Positions 52,472 through 62,701 of a DNA stretch of 64,000 nt are shown piece after piece; position 1 is the stretch's first letter; every line of letters begins with the position of its first letter. The notes under the pieces were generated by a model, which saw only the letters and a program-made list of their open reading frames with translations, did no database searches and had not been told where the DNA came from. The stretch is taken from positions 852,560 to 916,559 of the forward strand of contig SSBO01000013.1 in the NCBI GenBank assembly GCA_005281725.1, read 5' to 3'. Origin of the DNA: Wuchereria bancrofti (lineage: Eukaryota; Nematoda; Chromadorea; Rhabditida; Onchocercidae). The position numbers were made by a program, and so were the translations under genes.

Positions 52472-53233
52472 GGTGCCCGAGTAATTTAATGTTAAGAAGG
52501 GTAGGAATAGAGAGAAGACAAGTCACGATTATCTTCTCGTAAATATGGACATAATTGTTCTAGAATGTACTACCAAAATCCAGAAACGAACTAGATCATC
52601 TGATGAAGAAATAAAACGCCGGGAAGTGCTGCAATTTTGAAAAATCCGACAAATCTTTTCCAAAGGAAAATTAACATTGATACTGAACAGGTAACAATAT
52701 TTTTAGTTATTAATGAAGTGGTTCGATTCATCCCTGGATTCTGATGGTATGTTTTAGGGTAGTTGTGATCATATTCCTGCAAATTATCCTTTATTTACTT
52801 CACTTTGTTTCAATTTTTATCCCGTATCATTCTCTGCTCCCCAGTTACGCCATAGTTACATTTATTAACTCTTGTTACAAACTATAATTTCTCTACATCT
52901 TCTCTCTATTATTATAGCTGCGGTATGTCAATCACTATATCCTTCTTCTGCTTTTCCAAAAAAAAAGCCAATTATTAAGTCTAGAGTTCAACAAAATAAA
53001 GCGTTGTTAATATCTTGCATTTGACATTTGCAATTTGAATATTTGAATTTGAGTCCTTGAATATGAATTTCATAGCTAATGCTGACCTGCTACATATTTT
53101 CGGGATCAATTGTTTTTCCAAACAACCTAATGGACATTACTAATCAAATATAGAAATTAGCAAATGGGGAACACAATATACATTACTGACGAGTGGAAGT
53201 ATCAACGTTAACTTTGCAAAGCTTCGAAGTATT

Positions 53234-53547
53234 TCAAATTCGAATGCTTGTAGCAGCAATTGATCCTTGCTGGCTAATGACGCATTCGATTATGGCGACG
53301 CTCATGTCTGTTATATCAGCTAGTGGAATATTGCTTAGGTGGTGTAATTCGTTTGTAACCTGCAAAGCTTTGACTTGGTTCTTCATCACTGGATATAAAG
53401 CAACGAGTTTTGAAAAGGCTCTGTAGCGGTTTTATTTCGGGAACTAGGACTTACTTCATCAGCTGCTTGCATTCCATCGATGCAACAGGCAGCAGTCACA
53501 ATTACTCCACATGCTAACAAGAACCAGTCTGCTTGCACGCGACACAT
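53234..53547 (-). CDS. Small secreted protein candidate (79 residues)
   Basis: Three small exons (53455-53547, 53360-53420, 53234-53319) join in phase into 79 residues. The first exon encodes a convincing signal peptide (DWFLLACGVIVTAACCIDG) and ends in a strong donor GAA|GTAAGT; the next begins after CTACAG. The mature part is acidic with two cysteines (RCFISSDEEPSQSF and AIIECVISQQG). I recognise no family. It lies in the 1.4-kb interval between the cyclin gene and the COSA-1-like gene and runs in the same direction as the latter, 290 bases beyond its stop codon, so it could instead be a downstream operon member or a non-coding 3' region with a chance frame. The strand and splice sites fit better than chance, but no homology supports it. 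Confidence 0.45.
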
Positions 53548-53836
53548 TTGTTCACTAAAATTATGGGAACATTTTTGCCCAAAGTGTTGGCACTACGAAA
53601 GTTAAGACCAGCTTAATTTTGTTTTGAATTGGTACTCATGAGGCAAGTACATAAAAGATAAGTTGATTTGAGGACATTGCAAAGCTCAGGAATACTAACA
53701 ACTAGATTATGTTGGAGAAAGATGTGAAATTTAACGGGCAGTTTTAGCTAAATAGCTAAAGCTGCCCGCTAAACTTATAAGTTGGTCTTAACAAAAAAAA
53801 ATAGGTTAGGTTTGGAAAAGCAGCAGTTTACTTAGT

Positions 53837-56406
53837 TCAAAAAATGGTCTGATCATTATTTTGTGGTTCCACCTGAAATAATTTTATAATAGGACTTTGG
53901 AGTTCATCTAATGTCACAGAAAATTGTAAACTTCCAAATCCTAGTATAATGGATCGTTGTTGCCTGTTTATCCTGTAACAAATATAATTTTTGAAAAAGG
54001 ATGGAAATACTTTAGAAAAAAAAGAACCGTGTAATGATTTCTGCTGAAGGACCCAATACATTGCCCATCATTCGGTTATACACATCGTCCCAATGAATGA
54101 AAACGCAATCCAATACTAGCAAGATATATTGCCAATAATCACTTGCTTCAACATTTTGTCCCCATTTCGTTTCTACAACTATAGCAATAACTTAGTAGCA
54201 TTGCCTTAACCGTTCCTCATAGTATCTCCCTCGTAAAAGATGACAACTTTTGAAGTATGCCTTTTAAAACCAGTCCTTCTATGAAATAAATTCAGCTCCT
54301 AATTGAAATAACCAAACAGCTTAATGAATTCCGTGTAACGATAAAAGATGGAGTTCTAGCAAAGTCGAGATAATATAATAAAACTTTGATTCGGTTATCT
54401 AACGATTATTTGACAAAATTTCACTGCTCAGTGGGCAAAATTTAGTAAATGTGAGATAGATTTCGAATTCTGAACTTACTAAGAATTTTAAACAGCGATT
54501 CGATGTAAACAAGTGGAGTGCAGTGATAGGCAGGTTCCCAATCAATCATCGATAAGACGCGTAATTCAGACCGCACAACGGATTCTTCCGTATAAGCAAA
54601 TCCCAATGTTTTCAGACATAACTTTACAGTCTGAACTGACAAACTCTATAAAAAATAAAACACCTAAGGAGGTAACTGCACGACCGATAATTTAAATAAC
54701 ATTTCCTTAAATTCTTTTCTAAATAACTTCATGTAAGCGACTTACTAACTGTACCGTAAAACTGTAACTGAGTCATCTTTAGACAAATAGCTTCCTCCAA
54801 TTGAAAACCACACACTGTCACAAACAATACCACGGCTAAACATAGATGGATCATGATGGTGAATGGTGATCCCGTTATTAGAGTTTCAAAATAACTCCAC
54901 AATTCTCCAACCTAATACGGTTCATCAAATTTGAGCGTCCAGAAATATCGATTTTGACCGAGAGATTTAATTTACTTTCTGCATATTGAGCTACAGCATT
55001 ACAAAGTATCCTTCTTAGACACAAGCAATTTCTGCTTTCATTATTCCGAATTTTAAAGGTAAAATTCATCAAGTATAATATTTACTTCATTATAACTGTG
55101 CATTTTAGAGGCAATTTGAATTGATGAAAGCATTCGTAGCGTTGTTTGACGTGATAACGTCGCTTCGATACGATTCCATTCATAATATTTCTTCCGATCT
55201 GATTGTTTCGAGTTGTACACACTTTCATGCAAGCGACTAACTAACTGTACCATAAAACTACAAGTGATTTCATCCTTGTAGTTTTATAAATATAGAAAGA
55301 CAAATAGATTTGTTGTCACAGCAAAAACTATTTCACTACAATTGATAAAATATCCACTATCGTAGTAATACTGATACGGTTTATTCATATTTTAATAAAA
55401 TAGACGACGTTACTAATGATGAGTTAAATTATTTCATTGGTGTAATTAACGTTGGAAAAAAATTACTAAAATATGGTAAACATAGAAATTTAGTAATCCT
55501 CAAATATTCTTCTCTTTCTCTCTTACTCATAAATATGAGAAAGGAATAAGCAAAATATTTTGCTTACTTATCAAATATTAATAGTGCACTGTATTTCACT
55601 TCTTGTGGTAAACGAAGTCTTGTGCAAGCGGTAAAAATATATTCAGCGGAACGAGGTGTATGAAATACATGATTCCACTCATTCTGCAAGTATAATTATG
55701 AAAATTGTCGCATAAAAAAAAAGGTTTTAAGTAGTCAAAATCCTGTACGAGGGTCTTACATGGAAAGTTTGACAAATCTTTCATCTAGCTATATATTCGA
55801 TTCCAAATTCATGAAGTGAAATGAAAACCTCAACAGAAAAAAAAACTATTTCACCAAACTTTTTGAACTTAGATTCGAACACCGAGAAATGCGCGTAACA
55901 GTATGAATTTGTTTCGAATGATTCCAAACTAATTACTTATTCATTTTCTAATAAATCAAATAGATCAGAAAATTACAGCATCACTAATTCGTCGGCTATT
56001 TTCGGCAGCTAGTACACTAATCCAATCGTTATGCATATCTTGTCGAAGACAAGCAGTTCGATCCAAAAAATCTGGGTCCAGTATGCGGGGAACCTAAAAT
56101 TTTCTTGATATTTTGGCTTAACATTTTGTGATGAGATATAAATCAACTTTTATACATCAAATAAGTTCTGTCAATCCATATAACATGCATTCCTCTTATT
56201 CACAATAATTGTAAAGACTTTTAAATATTTTGCGAAATTTAAAAAAATTTAACAGACATATAAAGAAAAAGAAACGAAATAAAAAAATCCACCAAATCAT
56301 GACAATCAGATCATCTCTTTTTTTATGTGTATTCCTTACAAATTCTTAACAATTCCCATACCTGATCCGCTTCATCGTTGCTTTTTTCTTCTTTCGATTC
56401 TGTCAT
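53837..56406 (-). CDS. cosa-1-like: CNTD1/COSA-1-like cyclin-fold protein, meiotic crossover factor
   Basis: Seven exons (56362-56406, 55977-56093, 55568-55683, 55086-55257, 54480-54645, 54028-54172, 53837-53972) join in phase into 298 residues; human CNTD1 has about 330. COSA-1/CNTD1 marks and stabilises designated crossovers on meiotic chromosomes. The match to the CNTD1 layout runs through the cyclin N-terminal domain: WISVLAAENSRRISDA, an FMVQL segment after FD, a Trp followed by RQTTLRMLSSIQIASK, then without gaps TVKLCLKTLGFAYTEESVV, SELRVLSMIDWEP and PLVYIESLFKIL. The next exon has ILLVLDCVFIHWDDVYNRMM, matching the second cyclin-fold helices. The last exon is the least certain. A short acidic N terminus (MTESKEEKSNDEADQ) follows a TTTAG acceptor five bases upstream of the ATG. 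Intron 4 contains a partial copy of exon 4. Assignment rests on remembered family sequence, not a search. Confidence 0.75.
54728..54827 (-). repeat. Partial duplicate of COSA-1-like exon 4 and its upstream intron
   Basis: This segment of intron 4 resembles 55224-55330 (the 5' end of exon 4 with its acceptor side). Shared landmarks include AAGCGACT, ACTAACTGTACC, TAAAACT, GACAAATAG and TGTCACA in the same order. In the copy the frame reads FTVQLVSRLHE and then stops four codons later (EVI*), so it is a dead exon fragment. Confidence 0.75.
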
Positions 56407-56740
56407 AATATCTAAAGCTATATTTTTTTTCAATCGATAACATATAGCTTATAAAATTTTCAAACAATTTTGTAAGATTGCAAAAAAGTCGTCAAAAATT
56501 TAAGTTTTTATTAAGGAAATTTGTAAATTTATATAGACATTAAAAATTAATAATAATGGATGGAACAAAGAAAAAAAAACGTCAAATTTATGCGTACATT
56601 AATATCTAGCGATCTATTTCTATTACGAGAACTCAATGAAAAATCAATGATAAACGTGCACGTTTGTCGAAAGTTATCATCACGTATACTAATCTATTAT
56701 GCAATAACAATGAAGAGATGAGTGTGTGTCTGCATATGTT

Positions 56741-57110
56741 GCATGCGTACGTGCATTTTGCCATTTTCTATGTTTGAAATGGATGAGAGACGCGTGTTTT
56801 TTTTAGGCTAATAGTTGATTGTATTATTAATTATGTAGAATGTGACGTAAGAGGTTACGTGAGGAGCGTATGATATTTGCATATAGAATTGTGCTATAAT
56901 TAATTGTATATGTACAGTTGTTGTATGTTTACTTGTGTATGCAATACGTGCATTTAGCCGTCCATTTCCTACGTTTGAAATGGATGAGAGATGCGTGTGT
57001 TTTTTAGGCTAATGATTTATTGTATTATTGGAAGTCATGTGGAAGGTCGCGTAAGTCGTTACGTGAGGACTGTATTATTTACGTATATAGTTCATCTATA
57101 AATAAAGCGT
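56741..57110. repeat. Diverged tandem duplication, about 200-bp period
   Basis: About 165 bases from 56741 recur from about 56941. Shared landmarks are ACGTGCATTT, GTTTGAAATGGATGAGAGA, a TTTTTTAGGCTAAT block, TTGTATTATT, CGTAAG with GTTACGTGAGGA, and TTTACGTATATAG versus TTTGCATATAGA. It is non-coding and sits between the divergent starts of the COSA-1-like and membrane-protein genes, so it may include shared promoter sequence. Confidence 0.75.
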
Positions 57111-57493
57111 AACATCTTAAAATAGTACTCAGTATTTACAAATCAGAATGAAATAACTAATTGCTGCTTTAATATGCAGACTTTGTTTGACGAAACAAAA
57201 TAGAATTTTCTTATTAGAATATATTTACCTTGTGCATTCATCTAAATGGAGTTACACTTAATATATGCTTTTGTGTAAAATAAAAATTTAATTAACATAT
57301 AAGTGAGATATGTACACATTACCTAACGTATGGTATATTTTTTAAGATATATTTTTTTATACATATATTTTTTATGATGGAATTAATTCAACGCATATAT
57401 GAGATATGGTTATTAACCTCTTCTCTTTATTCAGAAAATGCAAGATGAAATGAAACATGAAACTAATTTTCTTCCTTCAACATTTCAGATTTC

Positions 57494-59375
57494 ATGAATA
57501 TCTCTTCGCATCGGATGGCAAGTTCCCGTTATAGGGATACCATTAACCTAGCTTCGTCAGGCATCACTAAACGAGAACGGCATCTCTGGGTTTGCTCACA
57601 GATACATTCTCGAGTAAGCTTATTTGATTTTTTTGTCATATCTGTTCTTTTTTTTCTAGTGATACATTTTTGCATTTAAATATACCGGAACACATGTTTA
57701 GAAATAAATATTGGCAACTGGGAAATTCCACAGTTTATCTTTGTGTTATCGATTAACTACTAAGGCACTCCAATTCTAATAACTTGAAAACCGGAACCTG
57801 ATTGTTAAGTGGTGATTTACAGGCAGTCTTCTTTATCGTTCAAGTTCTGATGATTCTTTTATCTCTGACAATATTGGTGCAAAGTGTCACTAAATCGTTG
57901 TCGGATAGGCTTGATTGGGGGCATATTTTTATCGCTTATGCCCTTTTTTTTGGGTTTGTTGTCTTTTTGAGGCTAGCGTAATTTCGGCGATAAGTTAAAG
58001 CTTTTAATAAACATCATTGATTACGTTTGCAAAAGTATGAATAGCTTGATTTGTATGAGCTTGTATGAGAAATAGCTTGATTTTTTCTAATACATTTCAT
58101 CTACCTATCCTTTTTATCACCAAAATTCGAATAATCTTGTTTTTTCCAGAGCTGTTTCTGGAATCTGGGCATTAAAACTTGTGGATAATGAGCATAAAAA
58201 GGGAAGTCGAATAAAAAAACATGGCGTCATTCCTCCCAAATTCATCATTATCCCATCTTACATCGTTCAGGTTTGCATAAATTAATATAAGCAGGAAATT
58301 TACATTTAAATTAATTCGAAGTATATAGGAATTCCAGATCTGTACTAGGAGGGACTTGTAAACCTAATTTCCTGTTAAGATTTTTTTAAAGTTTTTGAAA
58401 ACCTTCTGTTTGAGATTGGTCTCATAATTTGGTTCGCATATGGAACTTTATCTTATTTAATAACGAATATGTCTTCGTTTATGGAACAATCGCCTTTATT
58501 TCTCTTTTTTGGTGTTTTGATTCCAATTTGGATTGTGTGGCTTGTAATTTTGTACGTTTTCGCTGCGGAAATTAGTTGCCTTATATACGTAATCAATTGT
58601 TCTCGTCATTGGCATCATACACAATATCTACCCTCTTTACTAAATATGCGTGCTTTAAATAATGGTAAATAAATCTTTTTATTACCAACCAAGCTATCAA
58701 AGGTTCATCCTACTGACCTTAACTTGCGAAGTTTTTGGGAATAGTTTTGCACTACACCGTAATACGTTATTATTAACGTTGAAATTAGCGTTTCGTTGAA
58801 AATATCAATTTACTGAAATATCACGTTTGATCGTATAATTTATATGATTAGGATATAACTAGAAGTTTTTTTTTTTTTCAAAAAATGAATGACGAGGATT
58901 TTAGTTATAATTTTAAGCAGTAGATTTCAACTTTATTGAAGTCCCAGAGTTATTTAGTTTTTTATATTTTTGAATTGTTTTACAGTTTACACTTTTTGCA
59001 GAGAGACACCCATTTGAATCATCATCATCAAGAAACCGTAACTGTCATCTTGCCATGAATACTCTACACGAACGTGAACGAATCAAGCCAGCTGAGTTAG
59101 TTGTTATAGTTAATAGGTGAAAAGCCTCTCATTCATATTTCTCATTCTTCAGGTTTCATGTTTTGCTCATAATTATTTTCTGCAGAAATTTCATTGGATC
59201 AAAGGAAGTATGCAACAATACAGAAACCAAAATTGAAATAATGCCTCCCATACATGCAGCAGATAATATGACACCATGTTTCTCGGAATGTCCTCGAAGA
59301 GGCATCTCGATAATTACTTCTCAGCTTGACACCGTTCCAGAAGAATCTTCAAAATCCACAAATTCTTTAGAATAA
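57494..59375 (+). CDS. Unrecognised four-pass membrane protein
   Basis: Six exons (57494-57613, 57823-57953, 58150-58270, 58415-58664, 59002-59116, 59186-59375) join in phase into 308 residues. A 40-residue polar N terminus is followed by four hydrophobic segments: VFFIVQVLMILLSLTILVQS; IFIAYALFFGAVSGIWAL; FIIIPSYIVQIGLIIWFAYG; and FLFFGVLIPIWIVWLVILYV, which runs on into FAAEISCLIYVI. Between the second and third is a basic loop (KLVDNEHKKGSRIKKHG). The C-terminal third is a soluble Ser/Thr/Glu-rich tail containing CNNTET and CFSECPRRG. The topology suggests both termini are cytosolic. The start follows a TTTCAG acceptor by five bases. The exon 4 acceptor (TTTGAG) is weak. I recognise no family; the layout resembles tetraspan (MARVEL- or LAPTM-like) proteins only in general shape. 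Confidence 0.7.
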
Positions 59376-60990
59376 TATAATTTTGTTTTCCAAATTCTTT
59401 CGTCACTGTTTGATGTAATTCCTGCTAGTATGTCTTTTTCGAAACATCACTTGAAAGAATTTTTCCAGCCAAGTCTTAACTTGGGTTTTTTTTTCCTTTG
59501 ATGAGCGTTTCTGCATAATTAGTTGTTTTACTCTCTTTGATTCATGTCCTTTTTTCCAGAAAATTAACCGAGTTCAGTGTTTTTCTGCAATTTTGGAAAC
59601 TGTTATTTCGAAAAGATTCTGTATTTACACTTTTTGATAAATGTTATTTCCTTTGCTTACAAGTAAGTATGACAGCAACATGATTACCAATAGATTGAAA
59701 GTTAGCAAAAGTTTCGTTTTAGTTCTTTTACCAAGTTTCTTAAGGAGATCACATTTTTCACGAAGGTTCAAAGCTCATTGAATTATAGTTGAATTGCTGC
59801 AAAAAGCAAGAAATCTACAGCAGAAGAAACGGCGCCATTTCTGGAAATAATCCAGAGATGGCGCCGTTTTTCTTAGTTTCAGGATCTGATTTTTATCTTA
59901 ACGTATCCATTCAGTTAGTGTAGCTGCAACATTCTGATAGCATATTGTTAACAAAAACTTTTTCATACATAAGTTGCGTTTGAACCGTTACCTCATAACC
60001 AAAAAGTTTTCAATCAACAGTAAACTTCGCTACTTGAATAGAATGAAGTAGTGCTGTTTTTTTTCGGGCTAAAATATTATAAAAGAAAGTGATAGAAACA
60101 AATTGTGTACGTTGAAGTACTATATCTCACTTTAATGAATGCAAAAAAAGATACAAGCAGATGAAAAAAAAGCAAGTCTTTTTTGAAATGTTTTTATCTC
60201 TCCAATCAGTTAATTCATTTTCTTTTCTAAAGTTTGTAAATGTTGCGAGATGGAAAGAATGAGTTAGTAATTATAAATGATATATCCACTCATTTTTAAA
60301 TTCAACTTACAAATGAGATATTCACTCATTTCTGAATTTAAAATACATTGTTAGGGCAAATTATTTGGAAATACTTGATACCTAATCATCCATCAGTAGA
60401 TTCTATTATTTTACATTGGTAGAAATACCGTATGATTTTCATCTGTTGTTCAAATTCTCCTGAAATTGTTTGCTTCAATTAAAAAATCTTAATTCATTAC
60501 CTTTGCCCTACTGCCCTCTCTTACTTTTCATATTTTCCCTTTCTCTCAAGTATACAAATAGTTCCGGAATTTATTAGTGGATGATAATAAATTGAATGCA
60601 ACTAACGATGTCAAATAACATCATAACCGGTAGCTCAAAATGCTACTATCTGCTTGAAATTTAAAATTATTAATAAAATTTAGAAGATTTTCTTCTTAGC
60701 CTTCCAAAATATCTTTACATTCTACCTATTTCCAATAAATTCAAAAGATTATGATCACTATGAATCGATAAAATTTCAATAGTTCCATTTATTGGTGTAA
60801 TAAATTAATTGAAAAAAGAAAAAGAAAAAAATTATTCATGATTTAATAGGTAACTAATAATAATATATTAAAAACACTTCACCTCTCAATAATTCAATTT
60901 CCACGGACTTTGCTATGACATTTGGTCGTTTGGAATGAAATGCCAAAATGGAAAGTGAACTATTAATATTAGTGACAACGAAGTTTTCAG
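59376..60990. other. Spacer with a GC-rich hairpin
   Basis: Contains the 3' region of the membrane-protein gene, a strong inverted repeat at 59827-59869 and otherwise AT-rich sequence. If the MED12-like pseudogene extends upstream, earlier exons should lie here, but I could not recognise them. Confidence 0.6.
59827..59869. repeat. GC-rich 18-bp inverted repeat, hairpin-forming
   Basis: AAACGGCGCCATTTCTGG (59827-59844), a 7-base loop AAATAAT, then CCAGAGATGGCGCCGTTT (59852-59869). The arms pair throughout, with one position being G-T if transcribed as RNA. Pairing can extend outward on the AAG/CTT side after a small bulge. The core GGCGCC is far more GC-rich than its surroundings. It could be a small structured RNA or microRNA-like precursor, a miniature inverted-repeat remnant or a regulatory palindrome. 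Confidence 0.85.
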
Positions 60991-62701
60991 GTTAAAAGAT
61001 ATTACAGCTTACTGGTTGATCAGTCCATTGGTGCATGCTTGTCCACGACCGGGTAATTTGTCAGCCTCATTCAAGGAACAAGGAAAATTCCTCAAAGAAG
61101 CAGCAACAATGCTTGATACTTCGTCGGATAATAACAAGAAAAGAATTCAGCAAAGGTACATTCTTTCAATGCGATATTTTTTAGTTAGTTTGGTTCTGTA
61201 GGAAACTGTAGCCGTTTGAAATGCGTAAAGATTTGAAAAAATGCGTGGTTACTGAGCCATTCTTGAATTTAGTACTGACGTGTTTAAACGGCGAGGAAAA
61301 GCAACGTGATGGTTTGGTTGGTTCAATGCTCAAACAGTACAGGAGTTGGCACTAAAGGTGGCAACATTTATTCTTTTCTATTTATTCTTTTATGTTGGAT
61401 TTTTGAAGTGGATTTATTAGCTGTACTTTATGTACTGAATGTTTTGCTAAGTTTACGTGATGATCTGTAAATGGTACCCTTTTCATTTCCTTCCTTGTTA
61501 GTTTGAAGCGCTTCAAAATTTGAAGGTGTTGCATTAAACAACAGTGCTAAAAATATGTTAGCTGTAAAAAAAAAAACGAGCGAACGTATAGAGAGAGAAT
61601 GAAATATAATGAGAAATAGATCATTTTGTTAACTCTAACATTTACAGATTCCTCTTTTACCATATTTAAGCATTTTTTCGTGCTATTGTGCATATCCTTG
61701 GTTGGAGGTATATTTGACTTGGTATGTCATCCTTCGATCTGTAATACCAGCATGTTGTTTCAATTAATGCTTTATGGAGTTATCTCAAAGGGACGAGATG
61801 GGTAAACAATCTTTTAATTTCTATTCATTCTTTTAGTAACCGTTCGTTCACATTTTTCTTTTATTTTTTTACTAATCGTGTAGGGTTCAATATGGTCGCT
61901 TTTTTACATTTCATCATAGTAGTATAAAAATTAGCGTATTGTACATGCCCAGAAACCCACGAATAGGATGCTAAACGAAGTGCTTCTAGTAAATCGAAAG
62001 TTCTACTTAGTTCAGCCAAGTTGATTTTATTTTCTTAAACTCTTCGGTCTTCATTAGTGGCGTCTAATGGTTCATGTGATGAAAAATAGTGCAGTTGTTC
62101 GTGGGTCATTTCATTTTTCTATTAACTAATTTTTGTTGAGAGATGTAGTCTTTTTTTTCTAAGTCTAATAAATGTAAACTGTAAAAAATTTCCACTCGAT
62201 TTTAGATATTTGTTCGATTCATCTTATGATATGTTATCTACTGTGCTGGTGTAATCGATTATTGATCCGATGAATGCAGCAGCGATGAATACATAGGATC
62301 CAGATACTAAATTCCGATTTCTTAATTACTCCTTAATTGTTGAAAAACTACGGGTAAGTTACTAAAAGTTACTGCTGAGTATAAAATTTACATTCATTTT
62401 CCGTTAAGTCATAATTCCTCAAAAAATTGAGATATTAAAAGTGGTATGCATTAGTGACATTTGAAGTCCAGCTTATAGTTGGAAATTATAAAAAATAATT
62501 TTATAAAAGCAACTGAACGAAAGTGCGATAATTCCTGAACTTCGTTCAGTGATGCAATTTCTGTCTATTCGAAACTCCAATTCGAACTTGTAACTTGAAC
62601 CATATGGCACTTTAGTAACTTCGCCACAAAAATTTGGCAAGAGTCAATCTCAAGGGCAAATAATTCAAACTACAGTAAAAGCTAATCGACATAGGCTGCA
62701 G
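60991..62701 (+). pseudogene. med12/dpy-22-like pseudogene: Partial MED12 (Mediator kinase-module subunit) pseudogene, introns retained
   Basis: Five exon remnants (60991-61155, 61202-61357, 61648-61801, 62206-62353, 62510-62701) follow in order the region of MED12 upstream of its C-terminal Gln-rich part. Matches include AYWLISPLV (human VWLVAPLI), FLNLVLTCLNGEEKQRDGL (human FLSLVLTCLKGQDEQREGL), LVGGIFDLV (human LVGGMFDTV), YDMLSTVL and LEPYGTLV. The frame is broken: in-frame stops at 61209-61211 (TAG), 62252-62254 (TAA), 62294-62296 (TAG) and 62591-62593 (TAA), and a frameshift near 61337 where the following codons are protein-like in another frame. Splice sites remain good, so it arose by DNA duplication rather than retrotransposition. 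A further degenerate piece may reach about 62800. A functional MED12 gene should exist elsewhere in the genome. Confidence 0.8.

Noticed and set aside
53193..53426. 77-residue plus frame between the cyclin genes
   Set aside because: It is the opposite strand of the better-supported minus-strand secreted-protein exons.
54878..55072. 64-residue minus frame inside COSA-1-like intron 4
   Set aside because: CNTD1 aligns without a gap from exon 4 straight into exon 5, so no extra exon is needed there, and its splice sites are poor.
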